A stretch of DNA of 64,000 bases from Zygnema cylindricum (lineage: Eukaryota > Streptophyta > Zygnematophyceae > Zygnematales > Zygnemataceae): positions 124,001-188,000 of the forward strand of contig JBBHKE010002024.1 in assembly GCA_037447655.1 (NCBI GenBank), in the 5' to 3' direction. Shown in pieces: positions 52,829 to 63,982 of the stretch (the first letter of the stretch is position 1; the number at the start of each line of letters is the position of its first letter). The translations under genes and the position numbers were made by a program. The notes under the pieces were generated by a model, which saw only the letters and a list, made by a program, of their open reading frames with translations, did not search any database and was not told the origin of the DNA.

Positions 52829-55800
52829 TCATAATACTTGTGACGCTAACGACATTGAGATCCCGTGCACAATGCAATCCATAACCCAATTTGTCCTTAG
52901 TGCACTCTCCCCTGTACTGGGACACTCTCCCTTTCCTCTCAAGGCGCTCACAACAGTTTCCAATAACGGCTGCTGGACATGCTTTGGATTTGGAATATCT
53001 ACCTCAGAGTACCCTGTTTCGTTCCATAATTCGATTTTATTGGATTTAAAAAATTGAAATTTGATTCGCCCAGAACTTCCCGCAATTTCTCCATACTCGC
53101 TGTGTGCACTCTGGCCGGTCACAAAGCACCATGACCCAGTTCCTACAACGCCATTGGAGAATGTGAAGGTCCCCACAAAAGTGTCTTCAGCTGGGTAAAG
53201 GGCACCCTGATTTCTGGAGCTTCCAGAGGCTGACACCTGTTCATAAAAAGGAAAAGTAAGTACCAGAGCTCCATCGCATCCTCATTCAAAGTTAGTGTGT
53301 GGTTTTCAATTGGCATTGAAATGCCCTCAGCCTTGGACACTAGTGAAAATTAGAAACTATTGACCACACGTGTTAATGTGTTAATAGCACGATGTTGGTT
53401 TAATGTGGTCCACTCTAATTGGGGGAAGCGTCAATAACATAGGACTCACAACAACAACTAATCACATTGGGTCAGTGAATTGCAAAATATATGAGCTGGG
53501 AGTTCTACAATGAGGAAGTAGGTACATAAGATGCCAACATGTAGGACATAAAAGTACACATAAAAGGTAGGTAAACATAAACGTTGAGGACATAGAAATG
53601 CAAACACGACCTCAAAGCTTCGAACCATAGTCACTTATACCTGGACGGAATAACAAATTTGGTCTGCCGAGTGTTACCACAGAAATGAAAAAAAAAAAAA
53701 AAAAGGGAATAACAATCAACAGCATTAGTCGAAAATGATCTTTTTATAACTGTCGGTGACAAGCGATATATAAGAGAGAAAAGTAAAAGCGAACATGGTC
53801 CTTGGATTCACAAATCTTACAATAGGTCCAAACCAATATTCCAAGAGGTCCAGCTGATGGCTTGCTTTGTCACGAAAGTATCCTCCTTCTCCACCAACCA
53901 TCGGATCTGTCCTCCACTGCAATGGACGACTCAGATTTGTTTGCAGAGAAGATCCTGAGCGGAGGCCAGCTCCCCCAGCTGCCGCCCACACCAAATCGGC
54001 CTTATTAGGAGGGCGATGATATTGGACATGCACTGCTCGGGGCCTTCCTATGGCGCCACTTGTCACCAGTTCCTGCACCTGCATGGTCAAACCAAACGCC
54101 CATTTGACTGTTAAATTACAAAATTCATTGGGAGTAGTCTGGATCTTACTATTCTACAAAGGAACAGTTTTTGTAGACCTGTAAATGCTACTAGTGTCGA
54201 TTTTGTCATAATGTTGCAGGTGAATAGCATGCAAGTTTCCAATCAATTGGTCAAAATGAATATTTTCCTGACTTGGTTATAACTCTTTGAACATAGGTGG
54301 TGGGAGAGAAGTAAAAGGTGGTTTTGTGAGTTACAGGCGTAGATTTAATGTGAAAAAAGTATGGAAATCTTGCCTGTGGTTACCCCGTATGATATGCGTG
54401 TTTAGCCAGAAATAAAATACGGGTACAAGATGGAGTAACCATATACAGTATCTGTGCATGTTTTCGCATTAAAACTACGGTTACAGGTTACAGTTGGCCG
54501 GGCAGGCAAAGTCATGATCACCGGTATTGGATGTGCCAAAATGTGGGTTATATATTTGTATGGTTGGTGAGTTGCCATATCCAGTGTAATTCCGGCTAAT
54601 TAAAAGGTGAAGGCTCATGATGGCTTTGATCCATGCAAAATTTTTCGCGGCCACATGTGTTGACTTAGTTCCTAATAGGATTCCATGCAACTGGAGACAA
54701 GGTTATTGGAAGAGCCTGTTATCTAAACCTGGCGAGGAGGAGGAGAGTGTTTGCTAATTTTGTGATTAATTGCAGCATTGAGGTTAATGAGAACTTTCCA
54801 CTGGATTGCTTAGAAAACTATGATATCGAGAGTTGATTTCTAAGTTTGTCAAGAGAACTTGTCTTGAAGTGGGTCAGTTCTGCTCCTGAGACCAGCATGC
54901 GGTTGCGAAGCGCGTGCCTTCGTGTTTTTTGCACGGAGGACTTTTGTAATTTTTAATTCTGTCTCACAAGGTTGAGTTGACCTTGCACTTATTCCAATTC
55001 GAGGTAGAACCGACCCTAACCATAAAACAAAATGTTCCTAGCAGTTCAGTTCAAAATGTTTCTTAATGGTTCTACCTGTTTTGGTTTGGTTCAAAAGATA
55101 GGTTCGGTTTCGATGATGTCAAATCGAGGCTCAAACTGTTTGACATTTGGCAAGAAAACGTAGCCTGTGCTTGTGCACAGAAATAATGACATGCTCATCC
55201 TGGTGTGACACCTGGTGCACCAATTTTTTTGTGACGTAACAATTCAACTGAAATTTCCTATTGCTATGGGCTCATTAAGATCCTAATGTGACTGCTTCTA
55301 AAAAATCCAGGACTTCTTCTGTGTAAAAACAGGACAAAAGATGGAAAGACCTGGACTCACCTTGAGAAAGTTAGGGAGAGCCCTTCTGTAATAGGCAACA
55401 TAGAGAGGCAGATTCCGTTGATGAAATTCTGTAACCATCGTTTTTCCAGCTGCTTGACTGACTCCCATGGGTTTCTCAACATACACCGGCTTCCCCACTG
55501 CAGCTGCCATGAGAGCATACCTGCAACACAGCCACGGCTGCGATTAATTATAAAAGTGTTTACTAGGAAAAGAGAAGAAGACCGGAGGAGAGGGGGGCGG
55601 GCAGGGTGAATGGCAGGGAGAAGATGGCGATGGGTGAAGCACAAGGAGGTGAAGAGGAAGAGTACAGGTATAAGAAAAGGAGTGGGAGAAAGAGGAGAAC
55701 AGCAAGGGTATTCTTACTTGATGTGATAAAGAGGTGGTGTTGCTACATAGATTGCATTCACCTCGGGATCTTTCACAAGCTCCTCTGCACTGCTGGTCCA

Positions 55801-56361
55801 CCTGGAGGTTGCAGCCACATTTGAGATTATCATTTCGTGGTGTCAACCATAAACATAATAAGTTTGTGGGACAGAAACCGGGTTGTAAAATAGAGCTATT
55901 CATAAAACCGGAACAAAATCATTATAGACTTCAGGAATGAGAAACTCCTTTGCATGTTCACTTAACCAATTTTAAATATCAATTCAAAGTTTTGTTAATA
56001 CTTGTCAAACCAGAAGGTGAAAAAAACACCGAATGTACATTAATTTAGATATGATTTTTGTTAAATAGAGTTACAACTACTGTGAGAATCAATTTTAAAG
56101 ACATTTTGCTAAAGATCCAATAAAATGGTTAGAGAATTAAAGTAAAAGCCTGATCTTGAGTTAGACAATGATCCTATTAAGACAAAGATGTTCTTAATAA
56201 ACAAATGTCCACCTCGGCACATTGTGACGCTTGGCATAGTCCTCGGCCAGTGTGACATTTCGTCGCATTACCATCACTAGAGAAGAGTGTGGAATCAACT
56301 GGAGAGCCGGACCCGACTTCTTTTCTGTTACATCACCACATCCAATTATACCCCATTTCAC
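52829..56361 (-). CDS. Gfo/Idh/MocA-family NAD(P)-dependent oxidoreductase
   Basis: Five exons join in frame: 56361-56213, 55801-55718, 55520-55361, 54078-53821 and 53236-52829, giving 352 residues from VKWGIIGCG. The Rossmann motif GIIGCGDV is followed by VNAIYVATPP. Then come the family signature AVGKPVYVEKPMGVS, with the conserved EKP lysine, and LPLYVAYYRRALPNFLKV. GGYFRDKASHQLDLLEYWFG carries the catalytic-type D-x-x-x-H pattern, and the C-terminal domain has the block KGECPSTGESALRTNWVMD. Family members oxidise or dehydrate sugars and inositols; the substrate cannot be told. The wording is bacterial in style. The frame is open at the 5' acceptor (gtggcag|GTG), so an upstream exon must supply the start; see 57605-58075. 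Confidence 0.85.
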
Positions 56362-57044
56362 CTGCCACAGAAATGCCAAGAACAGAATTGAAAGGAGGAT
56401 CTGATGGCAAATGGTTCAATATAGCGCCATTCTCTCCCAGACTTTACATCATATGAATTGGCAGTGTTGACTTGACGCGGTTCACCCCAACCACCAAAAC
56501 TGAAAGCAAATGAACACTGGGCGTTAGACTGGCATTAGGCTGAGTTAAATTTGGTCAATGCTCAGCTTATGCCAAGTCAGACAATGCCTGTATTGAGAAA
56601 TTGACAGCCCTTAGCTGAGTCAGTCAGCAGCAGCCTTAAATGAGCCATGTTCAGTTAAATAACAAGTAACTAACAAAAGAGCAGAGAGTGTTTTTTCCAT
56701 TAACTTCTTTTGCTTTTTTTTTTTTTTTGGGTCTGCTTATCGTGTTTGGTCTGCTTTTCCTAAGCCACAGCTAAACCAATACTAGTCAATAGTCAAAAAT
56801 AGATTAGCCAAAAATTCAGTCAAATCAATGAGCCCAAGGGAATGCACAGACATGGGTGAGGTAACTCAAACGGCCTGGATGGGCTAAATTAAAATCATCT
56901 AGAACTCAACTCGACAAGGCTGAGCCAAAGTTCAGTCAACGCGGCAAGCCAAGAAATTGCGGCCAATAGTGAGACCGAGCAAAAGTTACAGTCAATGCTC
57001 AGCCATGGCTGAGACAGGCTGCTAAATATAGGCCGTTTTGAAGG

Positions 57045-57240
57045 CTGAGTTAACTCACTAATGCTTAATAATAAAGTTAACTCAGGAATGCTCAGTGATG
57101 AAGCTAACTGGGTAACGATCAGTGAGTGACGAAATTAGCTCAGTAATGCTCAGTGATGAAGTTAACTGGCCAATGCTCAGGGATGAGGTTAACTTACAAT
57201 GCTTAGTGATGAAGTTAACTCAGTAATGCTCCGTGATGGA
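57045..57240 (+). repeat. About 30-bp minisatellite
   Basis: Imperfect copies of AATGCTCAGTGATGAAGTTA followed by ACTCAGT. Words of the same kind (GCTGAGT, AATGCTCAG) are scattered from 56540 on. It lies between the oxidoreductase exon at 56361 and the anchor exons. Confidence 0.8.
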
Positions 57241-57604
57241 TGAACCACGGTTAAAGGGAATATTCAGTGAATACCTATTAAAGCCGATTAGCTTATGGTT
57301 GTACAGCCATGGAATAGCCACGTTTCTCCCGCAAAAAACATATTAAGCAATGTGCTTGAATTGCATTGTAAGGTATGCAACTCACTAGCTGAAATTCAGA
57401 CTGGTTGATATATTGAGGAGGAAATCAAATGATTAAATGTTTTGGCTTGACCTTTAAGCACAAAACTACTAGAATTTGCTTATCCTAGAATTGGCTTATC
57501 CTGACATTGTTAATCACATTGGGAAGGGAGTCGAAAACCCAGAATCCTTAAACAAGGAAACTAGTTATGATAGTAGTTCCATTTCGAAGGATCCTTTCTC
57601 TCAC

Positions 57605-58075
57605 CTCCTCCAAAGGTTTGAATGTGTTGGTGGCTTTCCATTTAGTCTCCTTCATGTTGACATAATAAAATAGAGCAGCCGCTCCGCATGCCAGAAACAA
57701 TATGAGGGCCAAAACACGAGACAAGGGGGGAGCTGCCAGAAACAAAAAAAAAAGACAAAGAAACTGCTTTACATCAATTGACTGCATTTGACTTGGTGCT
57801 CAAGATTCCATTTCGTTTCTGCTCAACGTAAGGTTAATGGCTCTTACTTTGTCGCCAATGATGTGATGCTAACCTTTATTCAAATTTCTCACATGTCCTA
57901 CAGGACAAAGTAAAGTAAACTTTCATAACATCCACTTCTTTTCCGAACAAAGGCAAAACACAAAAAACTTGCCTGGAATAGGATCGGAAACCCGACGCCC
58001 GCGCATTGCGGACCGTACGGATTGCGCGCTTCTGGGAGATATTGGTGCACCCGCTAAATAGCGCATGCGTAACAT
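57605..58075 (-). CDS. Two exons encoding an N-terminal membrane anchor
   Basis: Exon 58075-57973 starts MLRMRYLAGAPISPRSAQSV and ends CCAG before a GC donor (AG|gcaagt). Exon 57732-57605 follows an acceptor (tctggcag) and reads APPLSRVLALILFLACGAA, ALFYYVNMKETKWK, then FKPLEE|gtgaga. Together 77 residues: a basic head, one hydrophobic membrane segment (about 40-57), and a polar stretch. The second exon ends in phase 0, exactly what the oxidoreductase exon at 56361 needs, so these may be its 5' exons (430 codons in all). The alternative is a separate small membrane protein whose later exons I cannot see. Confidence 0.5.
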
Positions 58076-58224
58076 GCGGGTAAAAGGCAGACGTTCTCCT
58101 ACCGTCTTCTTGCAATCGTCCTTGAAGTCTTGCAGAGCAAATTAACAAAATGTTTTCAAAGCGCGAACATTTCAATCGGAGGCCACATGAAATTAAGATA
58201 CCGTGCGAATGGTACAGTATTTCT

Positions 58225-58312
58225 AATCATAGTTCAAAAGTAGGTGAAAGTAGGACCATACAATAGGCCTATTGTATGCAAAACATACAATATGACCTTA
58301 AGACCCATATTG
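58225..58312 (-). repeat. 84-bp dispersed repeat, inverted copy
   Basis: Matches the reverse complement of 39072-39155 with only a few differences. It is followed by a short repeat of TTCGGACCAATTAAAACA words (58313-58380). Confidence 0.85.
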
Positions 58313-58746
58313 TATTCGGACCTATTCGGACCAATTAAAACACTCGGACCAAAAATTGGACCAATTAAAACATTCAGAACAAAAAAAATTAGTTACACCG
58401 TCGGATTCGGACGATCGGACGGTCGCTGATCAAAGTAGCGATCTAAGAAGATCACATGAAAAGCCCATAACGGTGGTCTGTACTGCGACGGGCAGCAGCG
58501 CTACATCGTGCCCGCGGTACGGCCGTGTGGCGAAAAAAATCCTTGATAGACACACCGCCTATATAACGGTTTGTAGAAAGGCGAACAAAGCTCTCTTATT
58601 TATATACTGATAAGCTGTGGAAGAAAAGCAAAAGTACAACATTACTACCTTGATACCCTAAAGGTGAACCTCTATTAGGCAAAAAATGGGGTTGTTTATC
58701 GGAAAAGTTGCATTTTCGTACACATCCAGCTCATAGCTGTACAATG

Positions 58747-58937
58747 CCGTACTTTTTTTTTTTTTTTTTTTACAAACATGATTACTGTCGGCGCGTCAAG
58801 ATTCTCTAAACTTTTGGGCAATAACATCAACCGTCCAATTATGACTTTTCGAAGCAAGAGGTCACGTTGTCCAGTGATCAATTACTCTCCTTAAGAGGAG
58901 AGTAGCCAATCACCGGACGTGTAAAACGTTTACACGT
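58747..58937 (+). repeat. Hairpin-bearing dispersed module, second copy
   Basis: Aligns with 49764-49927 (CATGATTACTGTCGGCGCGT, CAAACTTTTGGGCAATAAC, TTTTCGAAGCAAGAGG). Hairpin TACTCTCC-TTAAGA-GGAGAGTA at 58883-58904, then a second perfect palindrome ACGTGTAAA-ACG-TTTACACGT at 58917-58937. Confidence 0.75.
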
Positions 58938-58939
58938 GG

Positions 58940-60190
58940 AAAGGTGAATTACAAGCCATGCGTCTTCAGACAGGCGAAAATCAGATACGACAAAAACCAC
59001 AAAAAAAGTTTGTTGAAGAATGTGTCGTGTCGCCTCCAACACCATTCATGGTCAACAGGAATTTGTTGCGCCTGCTGTCTTCAAAGTTCCGATATGGTTC
59101 CGATATATAAATTTCCGATATATTTTGCAGGTGAAAAGATTCCAGGTCGTGAAATAACGTATGCTCAAAAGGCAACCGCTTTTATTCACGTCAGTGGCGG
59201 ACGCAACAAGGTTTCAAAGTAAAAACGTTAAATCGAAGCCATGGATTCAAAAGGACAGCTGGTACATCGATGAAACATGAACGTTCCAATGGTACATCTG
59301 TGTACGTCTGTACATTTTCGACAGATATATAAAACCGTTGAAACAACGTCAAAGCGGCTGGTTGTACGGCTACTAGTTTAGATATTTCGCTTTTGGAATC
59401 TTTGACAAAGCTTGCTGTCAAAACATAAATTTACGTGCATCCAATCGAAAGAAAGCACTTCCACAATTGACTCCTTGCTGACACGACCTGATGGAGAAGT
59501 GAACCAAATTTTACTTGAAGTAAACATTTACGTACGATTATTGTCAGCGCCTGATGGAGAAGCGACCTAAGTCGTGCATATAGCAGTTCATGCCAAAAAT
59601 GCATGGTTTATTTTCCTTCTTATAATTTTGAAATTTATTCATGTGATTTCCTTTGCTATGTTTGATTATTTGGTTTTCGACCAAGCTTGTTGTTTGATGT
59701 TGGTAACCTATTGTTAAACACAAAAAGACTGAAAAAAAATACCAGCCTAAAATATGCATAATAACGAAGAATTGAATACCCCCCTAAAAAAAGGGAAACC
59801 AAATAAAATATTAAGTGCTAAAAAACAAATTTAGCATTAGTTTAGAAAACAGCCTTCCCAAGAAAGGAATCACATACAATTTTCTGTATAGAGGCTAAAA
59901 GCAGATTATGATCTTTGTATTTTCTACTGATGTTTACAATAATCTGAATTAGCAGATTCATGGAATTCTGAATAAAGGAAAACTCATTTAAAAAAAAAAA
60001 AAAACGCACCAACATATATATACAAAACCAAATATACAAGGATATTACAAGGATATCAACAAGTCTTAAATACACTAAATAAAGAGTATCATTCACATCT
60101 ACATTTCCAACGCTCTTCTCTATGTCATAAAATACTGAAAATAAACTAAAAGTTTAAACTAGCCAAAAAGACTAATAATTCCATTTGAAT
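58940..60190. other. TE-relic spacer
   Basis: 59460-59570 repeats the module of 37015-37140 (CACGACCTGATGGAGAAG, GCGCCTGATGGAGAAG). The rest is AT-rich. No gene recognised. Confidence 0.5.
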
Positions 60191-60191
60191 C

Positions 60192-62661
60192 TTAGGAATT
60201 TAGAATTTTATATATATTCGTTGCCACTGCAGATGTCAATCGATTGACAACATTATCGAAAAGATTTTCAACAATACTCAAAAGTTTTTTCTGATGTTCG
60301 AACTGTTCCTTGTTGACCTTTTCTAACATTTGGCCAATCTCTTGAACTATCTCATGTGATCTACTCTTTTGAAAAGCTTTTCTCCTCGCGCCCCTTTTCT
60401 TTTTTCTTGCCAATGAGCTATAAACCCCGATTAAATGTTTTTTAACATCTCCGTCCTTACCACTCTCCCAACCTTCTCATCGAGTTCTACCCCGAAACTC
60501 ATTTATTTCTCTCTTTGTTTATTGTTTTTTTTAATTATAATGTCCTCCTCCTTCTCCCTCTCCAGTGTACTCGTATCATAAGTGACATATTCTTCCTTCT
60601 CGTTGGCTTATTTCGTGAAATTTTTTCGCTTTTCTTTCTGTGGAATGTCTTCTACAATTGTGGTATCCTCTTGCTTCTCCAAAGATGTAGGCACTTCATA
60701 GGATCATCGCCTCTATCGAAGGTGACATATCCTTCCTTTTCATTGGCTTCTTTCCTAACAGTGATTTCCTTCTCTTTTGGCTGGGTGTTTTTTATAATTG
60801 TAATATGCTCCTCTCGTTGCAAAATCGTACGCGTTTTTGGTGGAGCATCGACTCTATCCAAAGTAATATATCCTTCCTTCTGAAATGTTTCTTTCGCGAC
60901 AATGATTTTTCTTTTCTCCTCGCTTCTGTTTTCTTTTTTCTCTTTTTGTTGACTGCTTTCGAAGGTTGCAATGTCCTCTTTCCACTGCAAAATAGCAGGC
61001 ATTTATCATAGAGCATCTATATCCGCAGTGATAGTGACTTCTCTTATCTCCTCTCCTCTTCTCTTTTCATCTCCCTCCTTTTGTTGACCAATTTCTATGA
61101 TTCCAATTGACTCCTCTCGCTGCAAAAGCTTAGGCCTTTCTGGTGAAACATCACCTTTATCTGAAGTAACACTAATTTCTCTTCTCTCCTCTTCTCGACT
61201 CTTCTCTTCTCTTGTGTTTTTTCTCATTTTGTTGACCATTTTTAATGATTTCGATTGTCTCCTCTCGCTGCAAAATCGTAGCTCTTTCTGGTGGAACACC
61301 GTCTCTATCCAAAGTGACACTGATTTCTCTTCTTTCCTCTTCTCCTCTCTCCTCTTCTCTTCTCTCCTCTTCCTTCCTCCTACCGTTGTTCTTATTTTGT
61401 TGACCATTTTCAATGATTTCAATTGACCCCTCTCGTTGCAAAATCTTAGGTATTTCTGGTGGAACATCGCCTGTATTCAAAGTGGCACCGATTTCTCTTC
61501 TCTCCTCTTCTCTTCTTTCCGCTTTTTTTTTTCTTTAGTCTCGTTTTGTCGACCATTTTCAATGATTGCGATTAACTCATCTCGTGGCAAAATACTAGGC
61601 CTTTCTAGTGATTTATCCCAAGTGAATATCGGGTCAACGCCATCATCTTTAACTGGGAGCCACTATTCCATTTGGTAAAACAGTGATTTTGGGAATGAGC
61701 CTGGCAAGCCTTTGGGGGTTTTATTTCTTCTCTTTAATTTAAAGTAAGATTCCATGCCATTTTTTAACCCATAACCCCTAATTTTCTTGAAATCAGTCGT
61801 CATGTTGTTCCATTTCGTCTCACACTTCTTTTCGCACCTTTCAATGTGAGAGCCTTGGATATATTCCCCCATTTTTTGCCCTTTTCCGCATACTTGGCCT
61901 TGACAAATAAATCTGGGTTGTCATAATACTCTATTTTTTTGGCCTCATTGAGAGCCTCCATCTCATAAACCTCTCAATTTTGGCCCCTTTTCCTCCGAAA
62001 GGGAACCTTGTCTACTTCCTTGTTTTCTCCCGTCACTTTTCTTCGTTTACGTGAACTTAACTCAATATTTGATCCAGATAATTTGTATTTTACTTGGTTA
62101 AATAGGAGAACTAAGAACAAATTCACAATTTGAGGTTCTTACGGAAGATGAGGGAGAGGAAGTTTTTGGTGCTTCTTTAGTTGGATGCATAGAAACAACA
62201 GGAATTCCCGTAGACGAAAAAAAAAATAATGGTTTTCCTGTGTTCGAGGTTGATTCTAGGGTTTGAAATACATGAGACGATGAAGGTGTACAAGCTTTTA
62301 GTATAGTTTCAAGTGTCAGAAAATTGATGTTTTGGACATTGTTGTTTGGGAAATTGTTATAAGATGGAAAAAAATAGGTTCCATTTCTGGCCTCTAAATT
62401 TTGGACGACAAGTGTTGGAGAAGGAGAAAATGGAAGAGATGGAGAAGGAGAAACTAAAAGAGTTAGAGGAGAAACAAAAGGTACGGATTGAAAGGTTTGT
62501 AGCATTGAAGAAAGGTAAATCTGGGAAGGAAAACTTGAAGCTCTGGTAAGGAGGTTTTGGAAAGGATTAGCTTGAGTAGGTGAAATTGGAGAAGGGTCTT
62601 CGAGAGCTTTTTGTTTCCCTTCCTTTTTAAACCACCAATTGTGGAGCTTGTTTTCAGACAT
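60192..62661 (-). pseudogene. Trihelix (MSANTD)-like DNA-binding gene, broken
   Basis: Minus-strand reading begins MSENKLHNWWFKKEGKQKAL (62661) and runs through a Ser/Pro-rich region to a stop near 62098. Pieces in changing frames then give EMEALNEAKKIEYYDNPDLF with GKKWGNI, then CETKWNNMTTDFKKIRGYGL and LPGSFPKSLFYQME followed by TAG. These are the helices of a trihelix/Myb-SANT-like domain. Next comes a repeat tract (60540-61660). The end is 60413-60192, a basic then coiled-coil-like piece, RKKKRGARRKAFQKSRSHEI... to KILNS. Several stops and at least two frame changes separate the blocks, so it is a pseudogene or has unseen introns. Similar domains occur in plant transcription factors and in Harbinger-type transposon ORF1 proteins. 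Confidence 0.55.
60540..61660 (-). repeat. About eight tandem 116-168-bp degenerate repeats
   Basis: The anchor CGYTGCAAAATC or a variant recurs near 60560, 60676, 60816, 60984, 61119, 61267, 61435 and 61584. Each unit encodes on the minus strand a block like DVPPEIPKILQREGSIEIIE, then NGQQ and a Lys/Glu/Arg-rich run. The oldest-looking unit adjoins the trihelix part (WDKSLERPSILPRDELIAII). Confidence 0.85.
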
Positions 62662-63006
62662 GTTGGAAGAGACGTAAGAATAAAATACAAATATTGTTTT
62701 GTTCAGTAAGTGCAAATTTTGCTGGTGAAGGTTACGGGATTCCAAAGCTTTGGGCGGAGAAATAAGCGTCGGGAAATTCCGGGCACTGCAGTTTTTTTTT
62801 TTTTTTTCTTTTTTTGTGCTTTCTTCTTTGTCTTCGTTATGACTTCTGGGAGATTTCGCACGTGCACTGAAAAATGTTTGTGGCCGACATAATGTACGGT
62901 TCAAGCATAAAATGACAAAAAAATAATGAAGGGGCTTTTCCGTTGAAACCGAAGGCATTCGGTTTCGGTGTCCGGATGCAAAAATTTAACGGATCCGAGA
63001 GCACTA

Positions 63007-63745
63007 CACCGCGAATCGTTATTAGTCTCAAAGTCACTAATTTGGGTTCTTAATTTTTTTTTTTTTTTTTCAAATAGGATACATGATTTTAATTTTTCCT
63101 TGACGGTAATTAAGGTACCGTACAAAATAAAGTAAAGCTTGAAAGTACAAAAAAATATAAATAGTGTGGTGTACGGTATATGCCAGACCGTACATAACTG
63201 TACCTTTTCAAGTGAAATTTTACAAAAAATGAATTAAATCAGACGCGCACGCATAGGAACGTGCGCTCAAAAAAACGGGATTAGTCTGAAACGTAAACTA
63301 CACCTTGAATCGTTATTAGCGTATAGAAATTATGAGTGTAAAGAAAAAATTAGCATCATTCATTCTAATTTAGGGCCAGGAGACGTGGCAGATTATGGTC
63401 CACGTCCTTAAATAGTGTAGTTTATTATATTTAAGGAATCAATGTCAAAAATTTGGGGTGCCGATATAGCGTACATAAGGCTAATAACGATTCACGGTGT
63501 AGTATAGAATGTACGGATATTTTAAATTCGCAACGGCGTACGATTTTTTAATATTTTGTACGAATACATATATTAATGTATATAATAGTACGGCAAATAT
63601 TCCATTTTTGCTGTTCCCAAATTAGCATAAACGCCGAAATTAGAATACACATTTAAAAAAAAAAAATCAAATTCTTAATTAGCATCAGTAACGGTAAATT
63701 TTCTTCAACACTATTTAAACTTTGACACTATAACGATTCGCGGTG
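63007..63745. mobile_element. Composite MITE-ended segment, 739 bp
   Basis: Starts TA-CACCGCGAATCGTTATTAG and ends ATAACGATTCGCGGTG-TA. Its end-proximal sequence (TCAAAGTCACTAATTTGGGT) matches the neighbour 63753-63970. It encloses the repeat shared with 37790-38056, which itself encloses the MITE 63301-63499. Confidence 0.65.
63301..63499. mobile_element. Nested TA-inserted MITE with near-empty-site proof
   Basis: 199 bp, CACCTTGAATCGTTATTAG to CTAATAACGATTCACGGTG, TA at 63299-63300 and 63500-63501. Comparing the flanks with the uninterrupted copy at 37974-37987 shows a single TA there and TA on both sides here. Insertion therefore duplicated TA. Confidence 0.92.
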
Positions 63746-63752
63746 TACAGTA

Positions 63753-63970
63753 CACCGTGAATCGTTATTAGTGTCAAAGTCACTAATTTGGGTTCTTAAA
63801 ATTTTATTTTTTTTCCGCAATTAGTATACATGTTTTTCGAAAATAAATTAGCAACTCTATTTAAGGACGTGGACCATAAACTGTCACGTCTCTCGCACTA
63901 AATTAGAATCAATAACACTAATTTTTTTCTTACGCTATTCAAACTTTGACACTGATAACGATTCGCGGCG
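63753..63970. mobile_element. TA-inserted MITE, CACCG...GGCG
   Basis: 218 bp with TA at 63751-63752 and 63971-63972. Left end CACCGTGAATCGTTATTAGTG; right end CACTGATAACGATTCGCGGCG. The interior includes AAGGACGTGGACCATAAACT followed by GTCACGTC. Confidence 0.85.
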
Positions 63971-63982
63971 TACTGTGCAGTA

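Noticed and set aside
62662-62958. N-terminal extension of the trihelix-like frame from 62958
   Set aside because: The upstream part is Lys-run and A/T-rich; the Met at 62661 begins the more protein-like MSENKLHNWWF sequence.
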